This document shows, one piece after another, positions 1-5,803 of a DNA stretch of 8,872 bases (position 1 is the first letter of the stretch; each line of letters opens with the position of its first letter). A program made the position numbers and the translations under genes. The notes under the pieces were generated by a model, which was not told the origin of the DNA, did no database searches, and was given only the letters and a program-made list of their open reading frames with translations. Origin of the DNA: DAOUET01 sp034430155 (lineage in GTDB: Bacteria > Chloroflexota > Anaerolineae > Anaerolineales > UBA4823); assembly GCA_034430155.1 (NCBI GenBank), contig DAOUET010000011.1, positions 1 to 8,872 on the forward strand, read 5' to 3'.

Positions 1-752
1 AAGCAACGCGCGTCGATCTTTGACCAATCGAAATCGAATAGACCCACCACCTCTCCCTGCTGAAACTTGAGGTTGCCGGGATGATAATCGCAGTGTATAG
101 GGAGTTGCAGCAGCTGCCGGTAGGTGGGTTGGGCCAAGACCCGCCGGGTTTTCTCCAGGTTGACCTTGATCAAGTCCAGGTTATCCAGCAGGTATTGGTC
201 GAAGGCGGTATGCTTGGTTCTATTGAGGTACTCGCTCAGGGTGCCTGCGATGACGGGCAAAAGATCGACGATCTTGGGTTCGGCCCTGCTCCCGGCAGGT
301 TTCAGGTCTGTGACCGCCTGGTGAAATCTGGCCAGGATTCCGGCTGCGCTGACCAGCTCTGGTTGGTCGCAGTTCGGATTGACCCAGGTGTACTTGTCCT
401 CCCCGGGTAGAAGTTCGAAGACTGCGTAGAAGACCGGACCTTTACTTTGGCCACCTTCATATTGGAGGACATAACTCCCCAACGACTTGGTGGGTATCAC
501 CCTGGCAACTTGGTGAAATTTCTTAGCGACCAGGTGGGCGATCAGGGAATGTTCGAAATCCAGTTCCTGGGCGCTGATGCCCTTTTTATATTTTCTTAGG
601 AAATAGCGATACTTCTGACCTGCTTTTACGGTCTCGATAACATAACTCAGGTTGACATAACCGCGCTGGTTTAACTCGAATCCTAATAAATCCCCAATAT
701 CGTAATGCTTGATGATCTCTTGTAACTCAAGGGCCGGGTCTTTATCCATCAT
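1..752 (-). CDS. Phosphotransferase of the aminoglycoside/homoserine kinase-like (APH) family, 3' end cut off by window
   Basis: Reading the minus strand from 752 gives 250 codons with no stop before the window edge. The fold is that of APH-type small-molecule kinases, which move the ATP gamma-phosphate to a hydroxyl on a soluble substrate. An N-lobe-like stretch covers residues about 17-58 (GYVNLSYVIET, then YFLRKY). The Brenner-type catalytic motif HCDYHPGN is at 220-227 (Asp222 catalytic, Asn227 metal-binding). The second metal site is FDFD at 239-242. Family members usually run 320-380 residues, so roughly a quarter is missing to the left. Two ATG codons are adjacent (750-752 and 747-749), with AAGGA at 754-758 lying very close to both. 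The frame stays open upstream to 857, so an earlier TTG start (840-842) is possible. It lies downstream of the sulfotransferase-like gene and probably in the transporter operon. The fold is clear; the substrate (amino sugar, homoserine-like or other alcohol) is not known. Confidence 0.85.
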   Translation of the reverse strand, partial: MMDKDPALELQEIIKHYDIGDLLGFELNQRGYVNLSYVIETVKAGQKYRYFLRKYKKGISAQELDFEHSLIAHLVAKKFHQVARVIPTKSLGSYVLQYEGGQSKGPVFYAVFELLPGEDKYTWVNPNCDQPELVSAAGILARFHQAVTDLKPAGSRAEPKIVDLLPVIAGTLSEYLNRTKHTAFDQYLLDNLDLIKVNLEKTRRVLAQPTYRQLLQLPIHCDYHPGNLKFQQGEVVGLFDFDWSKIDARC

Positions 753-868
753 TTCCTTGACCCCATGAATGGGGAGGTCTTCAGCTACGCCGTGCCCGTC
801 CAGCAGGCCGGTCAATTCTCCAGAAGAGAGCCGAACGGGCAAAATTCCGTTTATAAATCAGGTCGAAT

Positions 869-1597
869 CTAGGGTTGAATTCGCTGTTGGTACAATTTCT
901 GGTAAAAGGGCTGGCATTTAGCAACCATATCAGCCAAACGGGGCACATCCTGGACGGTGAAGTCAAAGGGCTCCATATCTTTGATGAATCCGGTGCTTGT
1001 AGCGGCATCGAGATGCCACTGCTCCCAGGTTTTCCATTCTGGTTTGAATTCCGCTGACCACGTCAATGCTTCAGCGATAAATGGAATAGCTACGATCCGG
1101 CAATAGCCTTCGATCACCGTGGCAGGGCTTTCGATGAGATCTTCCGCATCGACAATGGCGGGTACCTTACCCGTGATCTGCCTGACCATCTCGAACATCT
1201 TGAATTGTTCTTCATATCCAGCTTCTGTCAAAGTAAATTCTGGATTCAACTTGTAATGAGAAATGAGCGTGATGGCTGGGTCACGGATGATGAAGGTGTT
1301 CTCGAAACTGCGCATAAAAGCCTGGTCGGCGCGGGAGATGGCATGGTATGACATATCTTTGAAAAATACCGGAGAATCCTCAGACTCGCGTTTGATCATC
1401 GCCAGGATATCCTCGAAATCTTGGGGTTGTTCGGGATCAACGTTCATGCCTACCGCAGTGGCTGCCTGCTCTTTAGCATAGAAAAAGTATGAAAAGGGTT
1501 CATGGATCACTTTGAAATCTCCCCTTTCCATCATCATACGTTCGAAAGCGGTTGAAACAGATCGGGGGATCGACCAAAGCGCGATAATGGTGTTCAC
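869..1597 (-). CDS. Sulfotransferase-like P-loop protein
   Basis: This is a 242-residue cytosolic protein with no signal peptide or membrane segment. The N-terminus IALWSIPRSVSTAFE (residues 5-19) resembles the loop by which PAPS-dependent sulfotransferases hold the 5'-phosphosulfate. FIIRDPAITLISHY (102-115) resembles their 3'-phosphate site, with the expected Arg105 and Ser113. HEPFSYFFY (32-40) is typical of the small bacterial sulfotransferase-like family. Known family chemistry is sulfuryl transfer from PAPS to a hydroxyl or amine, but many of these short bacterial members have no assigned substrate and other activities are possible. The start is GTG (1595-1597), chosen because AAGGAG lies 8 bases upstream (1606-1611). 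It follows the second ATPase gene by 81 bases on the same strand and precedes the kinase-like gene, which suggests a role tied to the imported solute. Family assignment is fairly sure; activity is inferred. Confidence 0.8.
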   Translation of the reverse strand: MNTIIALWSIPRSVSTAFERMMMERGDFKVIHEPFSYFFYAKEQAATAVGMNVDPEQPQDFEDILAMIKRESEDSPVFFKDMSYHAISRADQAFMRSFENTFIIRDPAITLISHYKLNPEFTLTEAGYEEQFKMFEMVRQITGKVPAIVDAEDLIESPATVIEGYCRIVAIPFIAEALTWSAEFKPEWKTWEQWHLDAATSTGFIKDMEPFDFTVQDVPRLADMVAKCQPFYQKLYQQRIQP

Positions 1598-1605
1598 AGG
1601 CAGTT

Positions 1606-1611
1606 CTCCTT
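1606..1611 (-). promoter_or_regulatory. Ribosome binding site fixing the GTG start of the sulfotransferase-like gene
   Basis: The minus strand reads AAGGAG, then 8 bases, then GTG. No in-frame ATG lies closer, so this site supports the GTG start at 1595-1597. Confidence 0.75.
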
Positions 1612-1678
1612 ACCAATTATTTTCAAGATGGTTTTTGGACCTTGAGCGGGTGGATGATCTCCCGGTTCCTCCTTCCCC

Positions 1679-2695
1679 TCAGGAAATGATTTTACTGCTT
1701 CCCAGATCGGAATCTACCAAATGACAGGACACGTAATGATCAGGACGGGCTTCACGGTATTCTGGTTCAACCTGGCTGCAAATGTCCTTCACCAAGGGGC
1801 AGCGGGTGCTGAACACACATCCGCTGGGAGGGTTTGCTGGGCTGGGAACCTCACCTTCCAGGATGATCTGAATCCTTTGCCTTTCGATCTTGGGATCTGG
1901 CACTGGCACAGCCGAGATCAAAGCCTGTGTATAAGGGTGCAAGGGATCTTCAAACAAAGTTTGCCTGTCCGCTAATTCCACCACCTTACCCAGGTACATG
2001 ACCGCCACCCGGTGTGAGATATGCCTCACCATGCTCAGATCGTGGGCGATGAAGAGATAGGTCAGGCCTAACTCTTTCTGAAGATCCTCTAAAAGGTTGA
2101 CCACCTGAGCCTGGATGGAGACGTCCAATGCCGAAATGGGCTCATCACAGACGATGAAGCGCGGGTTGAGCGCTAAGGCCCGGGCAATGCCGATGCGTTG
2201 GCGTTGACCTCCTGAAAATTCATGGGGGAAACGGTTAGCGTGCATTCGCTTGAGCCCGACCATATCCAGCAGGTCATACACCCTTTCCTTGATCTTATGG
2301 TTATCACCATAACCATTAATCACCATTGGCTCACCGACGATTTTAAGAACGGTATGGCGAGGATTTAAAGAAGAATAGGGGTCTTGGAAGATCATTTGCA
2401 TTTTTGGGCGGAGGACGCGCAGTTCTTCGGCCTTAAGCGAAGTTAAATCTATATCTTCAAAAAACACTCGACCGGCAGTCGGCTTGTGCAATTGCAGGAT
2501 GGCCCGACCGGTCGTGGATTTGCCACAGCCACTCTCGCCAACCAAACCGAGGGTTTCACCTTCATGGATGTCAAATGATACACCATCTACAGCTTTGACT
2601 GCCCCCACCTGGCGGCTTATCAGGAAACCACGAGTGATCGGAAAGTGTTTCTTTAACTTTTCAACGCGAACGAGAACCCGGCCATCATGGGACAT
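1679..2695 (-). CDS. Peptide/solute ABC transporter ATP-binding protein, DppF/OppF type
   Basis: One of the two nucleotide-binding subunits that power the importer from the cytoplasmic face. From the chosen start it has 338 residues, normal for the family. Walker A GESGCGKST is at 53-61, the Q-loop Gln at 104, the signature FSGGQRQR at 160-167, Walker B FIVCDEP at 180-186 and the switch His at 218. A C-terminal oligopeptide-transporter extension (about 235-326) contains HPYT and four cysteines at 293, 299, 306 and 324. The frame is open to an ATG at 2815, but that would add 40 residues lying wholly over the coding end of the upstream ATPase. The ATG at 2693-2695 is preferred because GGGAGG sits 7 bases before it, leaving an 11-base overlap with the upstream gene. 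That overlap implies translational coupling and equal amounts of the two ATPases. The role is confident; the transported solute is not. Confidence 0.95.
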   Translation of the reverse strand: MSHDGRVLVRVEKLKKHFPITRGFLISRQVGAVKAVDGVSFDIHEGETLGLVGESGCGKSTTGRAILQLHKPTAGRVFFEDIDLTSLKAEELRVLRPKMQMIFQDPYSSLNPRHTVLKIVGEPMVINGYGDNHKIKERVYDLLDMVGLKRMHANRFPHEFSGGQRQRIGIARALALNPRFIVCDEPISALDVSIQAQVVNLLEDLQKELGLTYLFIAHDLSMVRHISHRVAVMYLGKVVELADRQTLFEDPLHPYTQALISAVPVPDPKIERQRIQIILEGEVPSPANPPSGCVFSTRCPLVKDICSQVEPEYREARPDHYVSCHLVDSDLGSSKIIS

Positions 2696-3707
2696 GCCTG
2701 GGCCTCCCATTTTCGATATCATAAAAGCAGGCAACTTTGTGGCGCTTGCCAACCTCAAAGAGTTGCGGGATTTCCTCCCAGCAACGCTCGAAGGCAAAGG
2801 TGCAGCGGTAAGCAAACTGGCAATGTTTGGGCTCTATATACAGGTCTGGGGGAGTGCCTTCTATGCTGACCAGGCGCCGTGATTCACTTTCGTATAGCTT
2901 GGGAAGAGCGCCTAGTAAGCCGTTGGTGTAAGGGTGCTGGGGATGTTCGTACAGCTCGTCTACCAGCGCTCTCTCAACGACCTGACCGCCGTACATCACC
3001 ATGACCCGGTCGGCGATGCCGGCTACCACCCCCAAATCGTGGGTGATCCAAATTACAGCCACACCCAGTTCATCTCGCAGTTTTGAAACCAGATCGACGA
3101 TCTGGGCTTGAACGGTGACGTCCAGGGCAGTCGTGGGTTCATCCGCGATCAATATTTTTGGCAAACAAGCAATGGCGATGGCGATCATGACCCTCTGGCG
3201 CATTCCGCCAGAAAATTGGTGCGGGTAGTTATTGTAGCGTTTTTGAGCATCCGGCATGCCAACCATATCGAGCAATTCAACGGTGCGCTTATGGGCCTGG
3301 TTTTCTGATAAACCCATGTGCTCGACAAGCGACTCGGATATCTGCAGCCCGATGGTCAGGACTGGATTTAAGGAAGTCAATGGATCCTGGAAGATGATGC
3401 CAATTTCACGGCCGCGTACATGCCGGATGTCAGACTTAGACAAAGCCAGCAGGTCTCTGGTAGCCAGACCGTCGAAGAACAGAGCTTGCCCGTCGGTGAT
3501 CTTGCCGGGCGGTTGGGGGATCATCTGTAAGATAGAGAGCATCGTCACGCTTTTACCACAACCGCTTTCCCCAACCACTGCCAGGGTTTCGCCTTCATCC
3601 AAAGTGAAGGAGACCCCGTTGACCGCATGGACGATACCATCCAGGGTATTGAAGCGGGTGGTGAGGTTGCGGACATCCAAAATCGTTGAGGTAGGTTGGG
3701 TGGACAC
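2685..3707 (-). CDS. Peptide/solute ABC transporter ATP-binding protein, DppD/OppD type
   Basis: The first of the two ATPases, 340 residues, cytoplasmic. Walker A GESGCGKSV is at 46-54, the Q-loop Gln at 107, the signature FSGGMRQR at 165-172 (the Met form usual for DppD/OppD), Walker B ILIADEP at 185-191 and the switch His at 223. The C-terminal extension carries HPYTNGLL (258-265) and four cysteines at 296, 302, 309 and 327, with the same CX5CX6CX17C spacing as its partner. In structurally studied relatives this region has been reported to hold a 4Fe-4S cluster; that is family knowledge, not something visible here. The start is GTG (3705-3707), supported by AAGGAGG 7 bases upstream; the permease stop lies 14 bases before the start. 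It pairs with the DppF-type subunit downstream, whose reading frame overlaps its last codons. Confidence 0.96.
   Translation of the reverse strand: MSTQPTSTILDVRNLTTRFNTLDGIVHAVNGVSFTLDEGETLAVVGESGCGKSVTMLSILQMIPQPPGKITDGQALFFDGLATRDLLALSKSDIRHVRGREIGIIFQDPLTSLNPVLTIGLQISESLVEHMGLSENQAHKRTVELLDMVGMPDAQKRYNNYPHQFSGGMRQRVMIAIAIACLPKILIADEPTTALDVTVQAQIVDLVSKLRDELGVAVIWITHDLGVVAGIADRVMVMYGGQVVERALVDELYEHPQHPYTNGLLGALPKLYESESRRLVSIEGTPPDLYIEPKHCQFAYRCTFAFERCWEEIPQLFEVGKRHKVACFYDIENGRPRHVP
2703..2708 (-). promoter_or_regulatory. Ribosome binding site that decides the start of the DppF-type ATPase
   Basis: GGGAGG on the minus strand is followed after 7 bases by ATG (2693-2695). It lies inside the end of the DppD-type gene. 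It argues against the longer reading from 2815. Confidence 0.75.
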
Positions 3708-3714
3708 GGCCAGC

Positions 3715-3721
3715 CCTCCTT
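3715..3721 (-). promoter_or_regulatory. Ribosome binding site fixing the GTG start of the DppD-type ATPase
   Basis: AAGGAGG on the minus strand ends 7 bases before GTG (3705-3707) and abuts the stop codon of the upstream permease. The placement fits termination-reinitiation within one message. Confidence 0.8.
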
Positions 3722-4654
3722 CTATTTTTTCACCCGGCGTAAGCGTGGGTCAAGCACATCGCGAAGCCAGTCGCCCACCAAGTTCATCCCCAGGGAGGCG
3801 AACATGATCGCCAGGCCTGGGAATGTGCAAATCCAGGGAGCTGAGGTTAGGTATTGGCGCCCGTTGGATAGCATATTCCCCCAACTGGGCACACTGGGCG
3901 GCACACTCAGGCCCAAAAAGCCTAATCCGGCTTCGTAAAATATCATGGCTGACATTTCGAAGGTCGCCACCGTGATCAACGGCCCGAGTAGATTAGGCAG
4001 GATGTGGTCAAAAATGATGCGCCGGCGCGAAGCGCCGATGCTGATCGCCGATTCGACATAACCTGATTCGCGAATGCGTAAAACCTCTCCCCGGGTTGTC
4101 CGGGCGAAGATAGGCGAATCGGTGATGCCGAAAATCAGGATTACGTTCAGCAGGCTACGTCCCAATATCGCCGCGATAACTACGACAAACAGCAGATAGG
4201 GTAAGGAAAGGATCAGGTTGATGAGAGCGGTTACGGCATTATCAAGCCGCCCGCCGATATATCCTGATATCAACCCGATGAGCATGCCAATACCGCTGGC
4301 GATCAGCACGCCAAAAATTCCCACAGTCAGCGAAACCCGGCTGCCGTAAATGATGCGGCTCAAGGTATCCCTCCCCAGGTTATCTGTGCCTAAAGGATAA
4401 TCCCAGGATCCTCCAGCTGCCCACGCGGGAGGTTTTTTGTTGAAGCGTAAATTCTGTTCTAGCGGATCGTGGGGAGCGATCCAGGGGGCAAAGATGGCTG
4501 AGAAGATTAATATGAAGAAGAGTAGCAGCCCCAACATGCCGGATTTGTCCCGCCAAAGCAAGCGCCCAAAGTATGTAAGACGGTGCCTTAGGGTTTGCTC
4601 TTCATCGATCAGGAGGCCGGACACTTGATCCACGGGTAGGGAAGTTTGGCTCAT
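3722..4654 (-). CDS. ABC transporter permease, DppC/OppC type
   Basis: Second membrane subunit of the importer, 310 residues from the chosen start. A cytosolic N-terminal tail (1-36) is followed by a first membrane helix at about 39-56 (GMLGLLLFFILIFSAIFA). The family motif PLGTDNLGRD is at 87-96. Further helices lie at about 107-133 and 144-177, with more toward the C-terminus. The cytoplasmic EAA coupling loop that contacts an ATPase is around 200-221 (SAISIGASRRRIIFDHILPN, with Gly207 and Leu-Pro at 219-220). The frame could extend to an ATG at 4687, but that would overlap the DppB-type gene. The ATG at 4652-4654 has GGAGG 8 bases upstream and starts 4 bases after the DppB-type stop, so it is preferred. 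With the DppB-type subunit it forms the translocation pore. Identity is firm, specificity is not. Confidence 0.95.
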   Translation of the reverse strand: MSQTSLPVDQVSGLLIDEEQTLRHRLTYFGRLLWRDKSGMLGLLLFFILIFSAIFAPWIAPHDPLEQNLRFNKKPPAWAAGGSWDYPLGTDNLGRDTLSRIIYGSRVSLTVGIFGVLIASGIGMLIGLISGYIGGRLDNAVTALINLILSLPYLLFVVVIAAILGRSLLNVILIFGITDSPIFARTTRGEVLRIRESGYVESAISIGASRRRIIFDHILPNLLGPLITVATFEMSAMIFYEAGLGFLGLSVPPSVPSWGNMLSNGRQYLTSAPWICTFPGLAIMFASLGMNLVGDWLRDVLDPRLRRVKK

Positions 4655-4658
4655 TCCA

Positions 4659-5579
4659 TTACCCTCCAAATCTGATCCGGGGGTCAACCAGAGCGTAGGC
4701 TAGATCGGTCAGAAAGTTCAAACCTACCACAACCACACTGGTAAAGAAGGCGATGGCTTGGATCAGGGTAAAATCTCGCCAGCCGATAGCTTGCTCGATC
4801 AACTGACCCATGCCAGGCCAGGCAAAAATGGTCTCGATATAGATTGAACCACCCAACATATAGCCAAACTGCACGCCAATAACACTGATCAAAGGAATGG
4901 CTGCGTTTCGCAAGATATGCCGGCTATATATCAGATTGGAGTTCAATCCCTTGCTGTAAGCCGTGCGAACGTAATCTTCTCCACGAATTTCTAATACGGC
5001 CGAGCGCGTCAGGCGCACTAAGGCGCCCATAGTGGGCAGCCCCAATACGAAACCAGGCATGATCACAGATTGAAGTGTGTCACGGCCGAAGGAGGGTAAT
5101 AAGTGTAACTGCACCGCGAAAAAGAAAATCATCACCAGGGCTAGCCAAAAATTTGGGATGCTTTGCCCGAGAAGGCCCACGAAACGCCCGATGCTGTCCC
5201 AAACGCTACCTGGAGTAGAGCCTCCCACCAAGCCCAAGGGAATGGCGACTACTACTGCAATCAGCATGCCCACCCCGGCTAATTCCATAGTCGCAGGCAA
5301 CCGTTCCAGGATCATGGGTAAGGCGGGAGTTTTGAAATGTAATGAGTTTCCAAAATTACCAACGGCAGCGTGAATAATGAAATCTCCCAGCTGCACGATT
5401 AACGGTCGGTCGAAGCCCATCTTGTGCCGGAAGGCTTGCAGGCTCTCATTAGTGGACTCGCGCGGCATCATCAATGAAGCTGGATCTCCAGTAACGCGCA
5501 CCATGAAAAATACCAATAACAAGACCCCTACCAGTATCAAGACAGACTGGACCAATCGAGAGAAGAGATATCGTTGCAT
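4659..5579 (-). CDS. ABC transporter permease, DppB/OppB type
   Basis: First membrane subunit of the importer, 306 residues, the usual length. The N-terminus MQRYLFSRLVQSVLILVGV and the first helix (about 10-27) are typical, followed by the family motif RVTGDPA (28-34). Further helices lie at about 99-120, 133-158, 172-188, 228-250 and 275-295. The cytoplasmic EAA loop falls at about 202-225 (YVRTAYSKG then HILRNA, conserved Gly at 211). The C-terminus LVDPRIRFGG is also characteristic. ATG at 5577-5579 is preceded by AGGAAGG with a 7-base gap. It sits 224 bases downstream of the binding-protein gene, across a strong hairpin, and is followed after 4 bases by the DppC-type gene. It shares the operon with its partners; the solute is unknown. 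Confidence 0.96.
   Translation of the reverse strand: MQRYLFSRLVQSVLILVGVLLLVFFMVRVTGDPASLMMPRESTNESLQAFRHKMGFDRPLIVQLGDFIIHAAVGNFGNSLHFKTPALPMILERLPATMELAGVGMLIAVVVAIPLGLVGGSTPGSVWDSIGRFVGLLGQSIPNFWLALVMIFFFAVQLHLLPSFGRDTLQSVIMPGFVLGLPTMGALVRLTRSAVLEIRGEDYVRTAYSKGLNSNLIYSRHILRNAAIPLISVIGVQFGYMLGGSIYIETIFAWPGMGQLIEQAIGWRDFTLIQAIAFFTSVVVVGLNFLTDLAYALVDPRIRFGG
4663..4667 (-). promoter_or_regulatory. Ribosome binding site that decides the start of the DppC-type permease
   Basis: GGAGG lies in the last codons of the DppB-type gene, 8 bases before ATG 4652-4654. This favours the 310-residue product over a start at 4687. Confidence 0.75.
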
Positions 5580-5680
5580 TAGCCCGCCTTCCTGTCTATA
5601 GAACGGATTGTGAACCCCGTTATTGGGAAATTAGGGGCTGAAGTCGCAATCTCCCAAGAAACCTTCACCATAGAGCAAAC

Positions 5681-5710
5681 CCGGGAGGGCGTTGAGAAGC
5701 GCCCTCCCGG
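5681..5710 (-). terminator. GC-rich hairpin between binding-protein gene and permease genes (attenuator or mRNA stabiliser)
   Basis: A perfect 11-bp inverted repeat, CCGGGAGGGCG with CGCCCTCCCGG, is separated by an 8-base loop. On the minus strand it is followed only by GTTTGCTCT, not by a clear U-tract, so a full intrinsic terminator is doubtful. It stands in the 224-base gap after the binding-lipoprotein stop and before the first permease. In many ABC operons a hairpin in that position lowers read-through or protects the upstream message, so the binding protein is made in excess. That role is inferred here. The hairpin itself is seen directly. Confidence 0.6.
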
Positions 5711-5803
5711 TCGATTAGTAGGCGTACGGAAGTCAACTCGATGGTGACCAATTCCTGACACCTGCTGTGATTACTGAGGGCGATAGTTTATCCTGCCTCC
5801 ACT

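Noticed and set aside
81..410. 109-codon plus-strand open frame at the left edge
   Set aside because: The opposite strand encodes the kinase-like protein with an intact HxDxxxxN catalytic motif, so this is a shadow.
1623..1646. Weak hairpin TCAAG/CTTGA in the gap before the sulfotransferase-like gene as a terminator
   Set aside because: The stem is only about 5 bp with a bulge, and on the minus strand it is followed by A-rich rather than U-rich sequence.
2696..2815. In-frame N-terminal extension of the DppF-type ATPase from an ATG at 2815
   Set aside because: It lies entirely over the conserved cysteine-bearing end of the upstream ATPase, adds sequence unlike the family, and lacks the GGGAGG site present at 2703-2708.
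3256..3807. 183-codon plus-strand open frame
   Set aside because: It is antisense to the DppD-type ATPase and the end of the DppC-type permease, both with full family motifs.
4655..4687. In-frame extension of the DppC-type permease from an ATG at 4687
   Set aside because: It would overlap the end of the DppB-type gene, and a good ribosome site places the start at 4654.
5579..5761. 60-codon minus-strand open frame in the gap after the binding-protein gene
   Set aside because: It runs straight through the GC-rich hairpin, has no clear ribosome site and encodes no recognisable protein.
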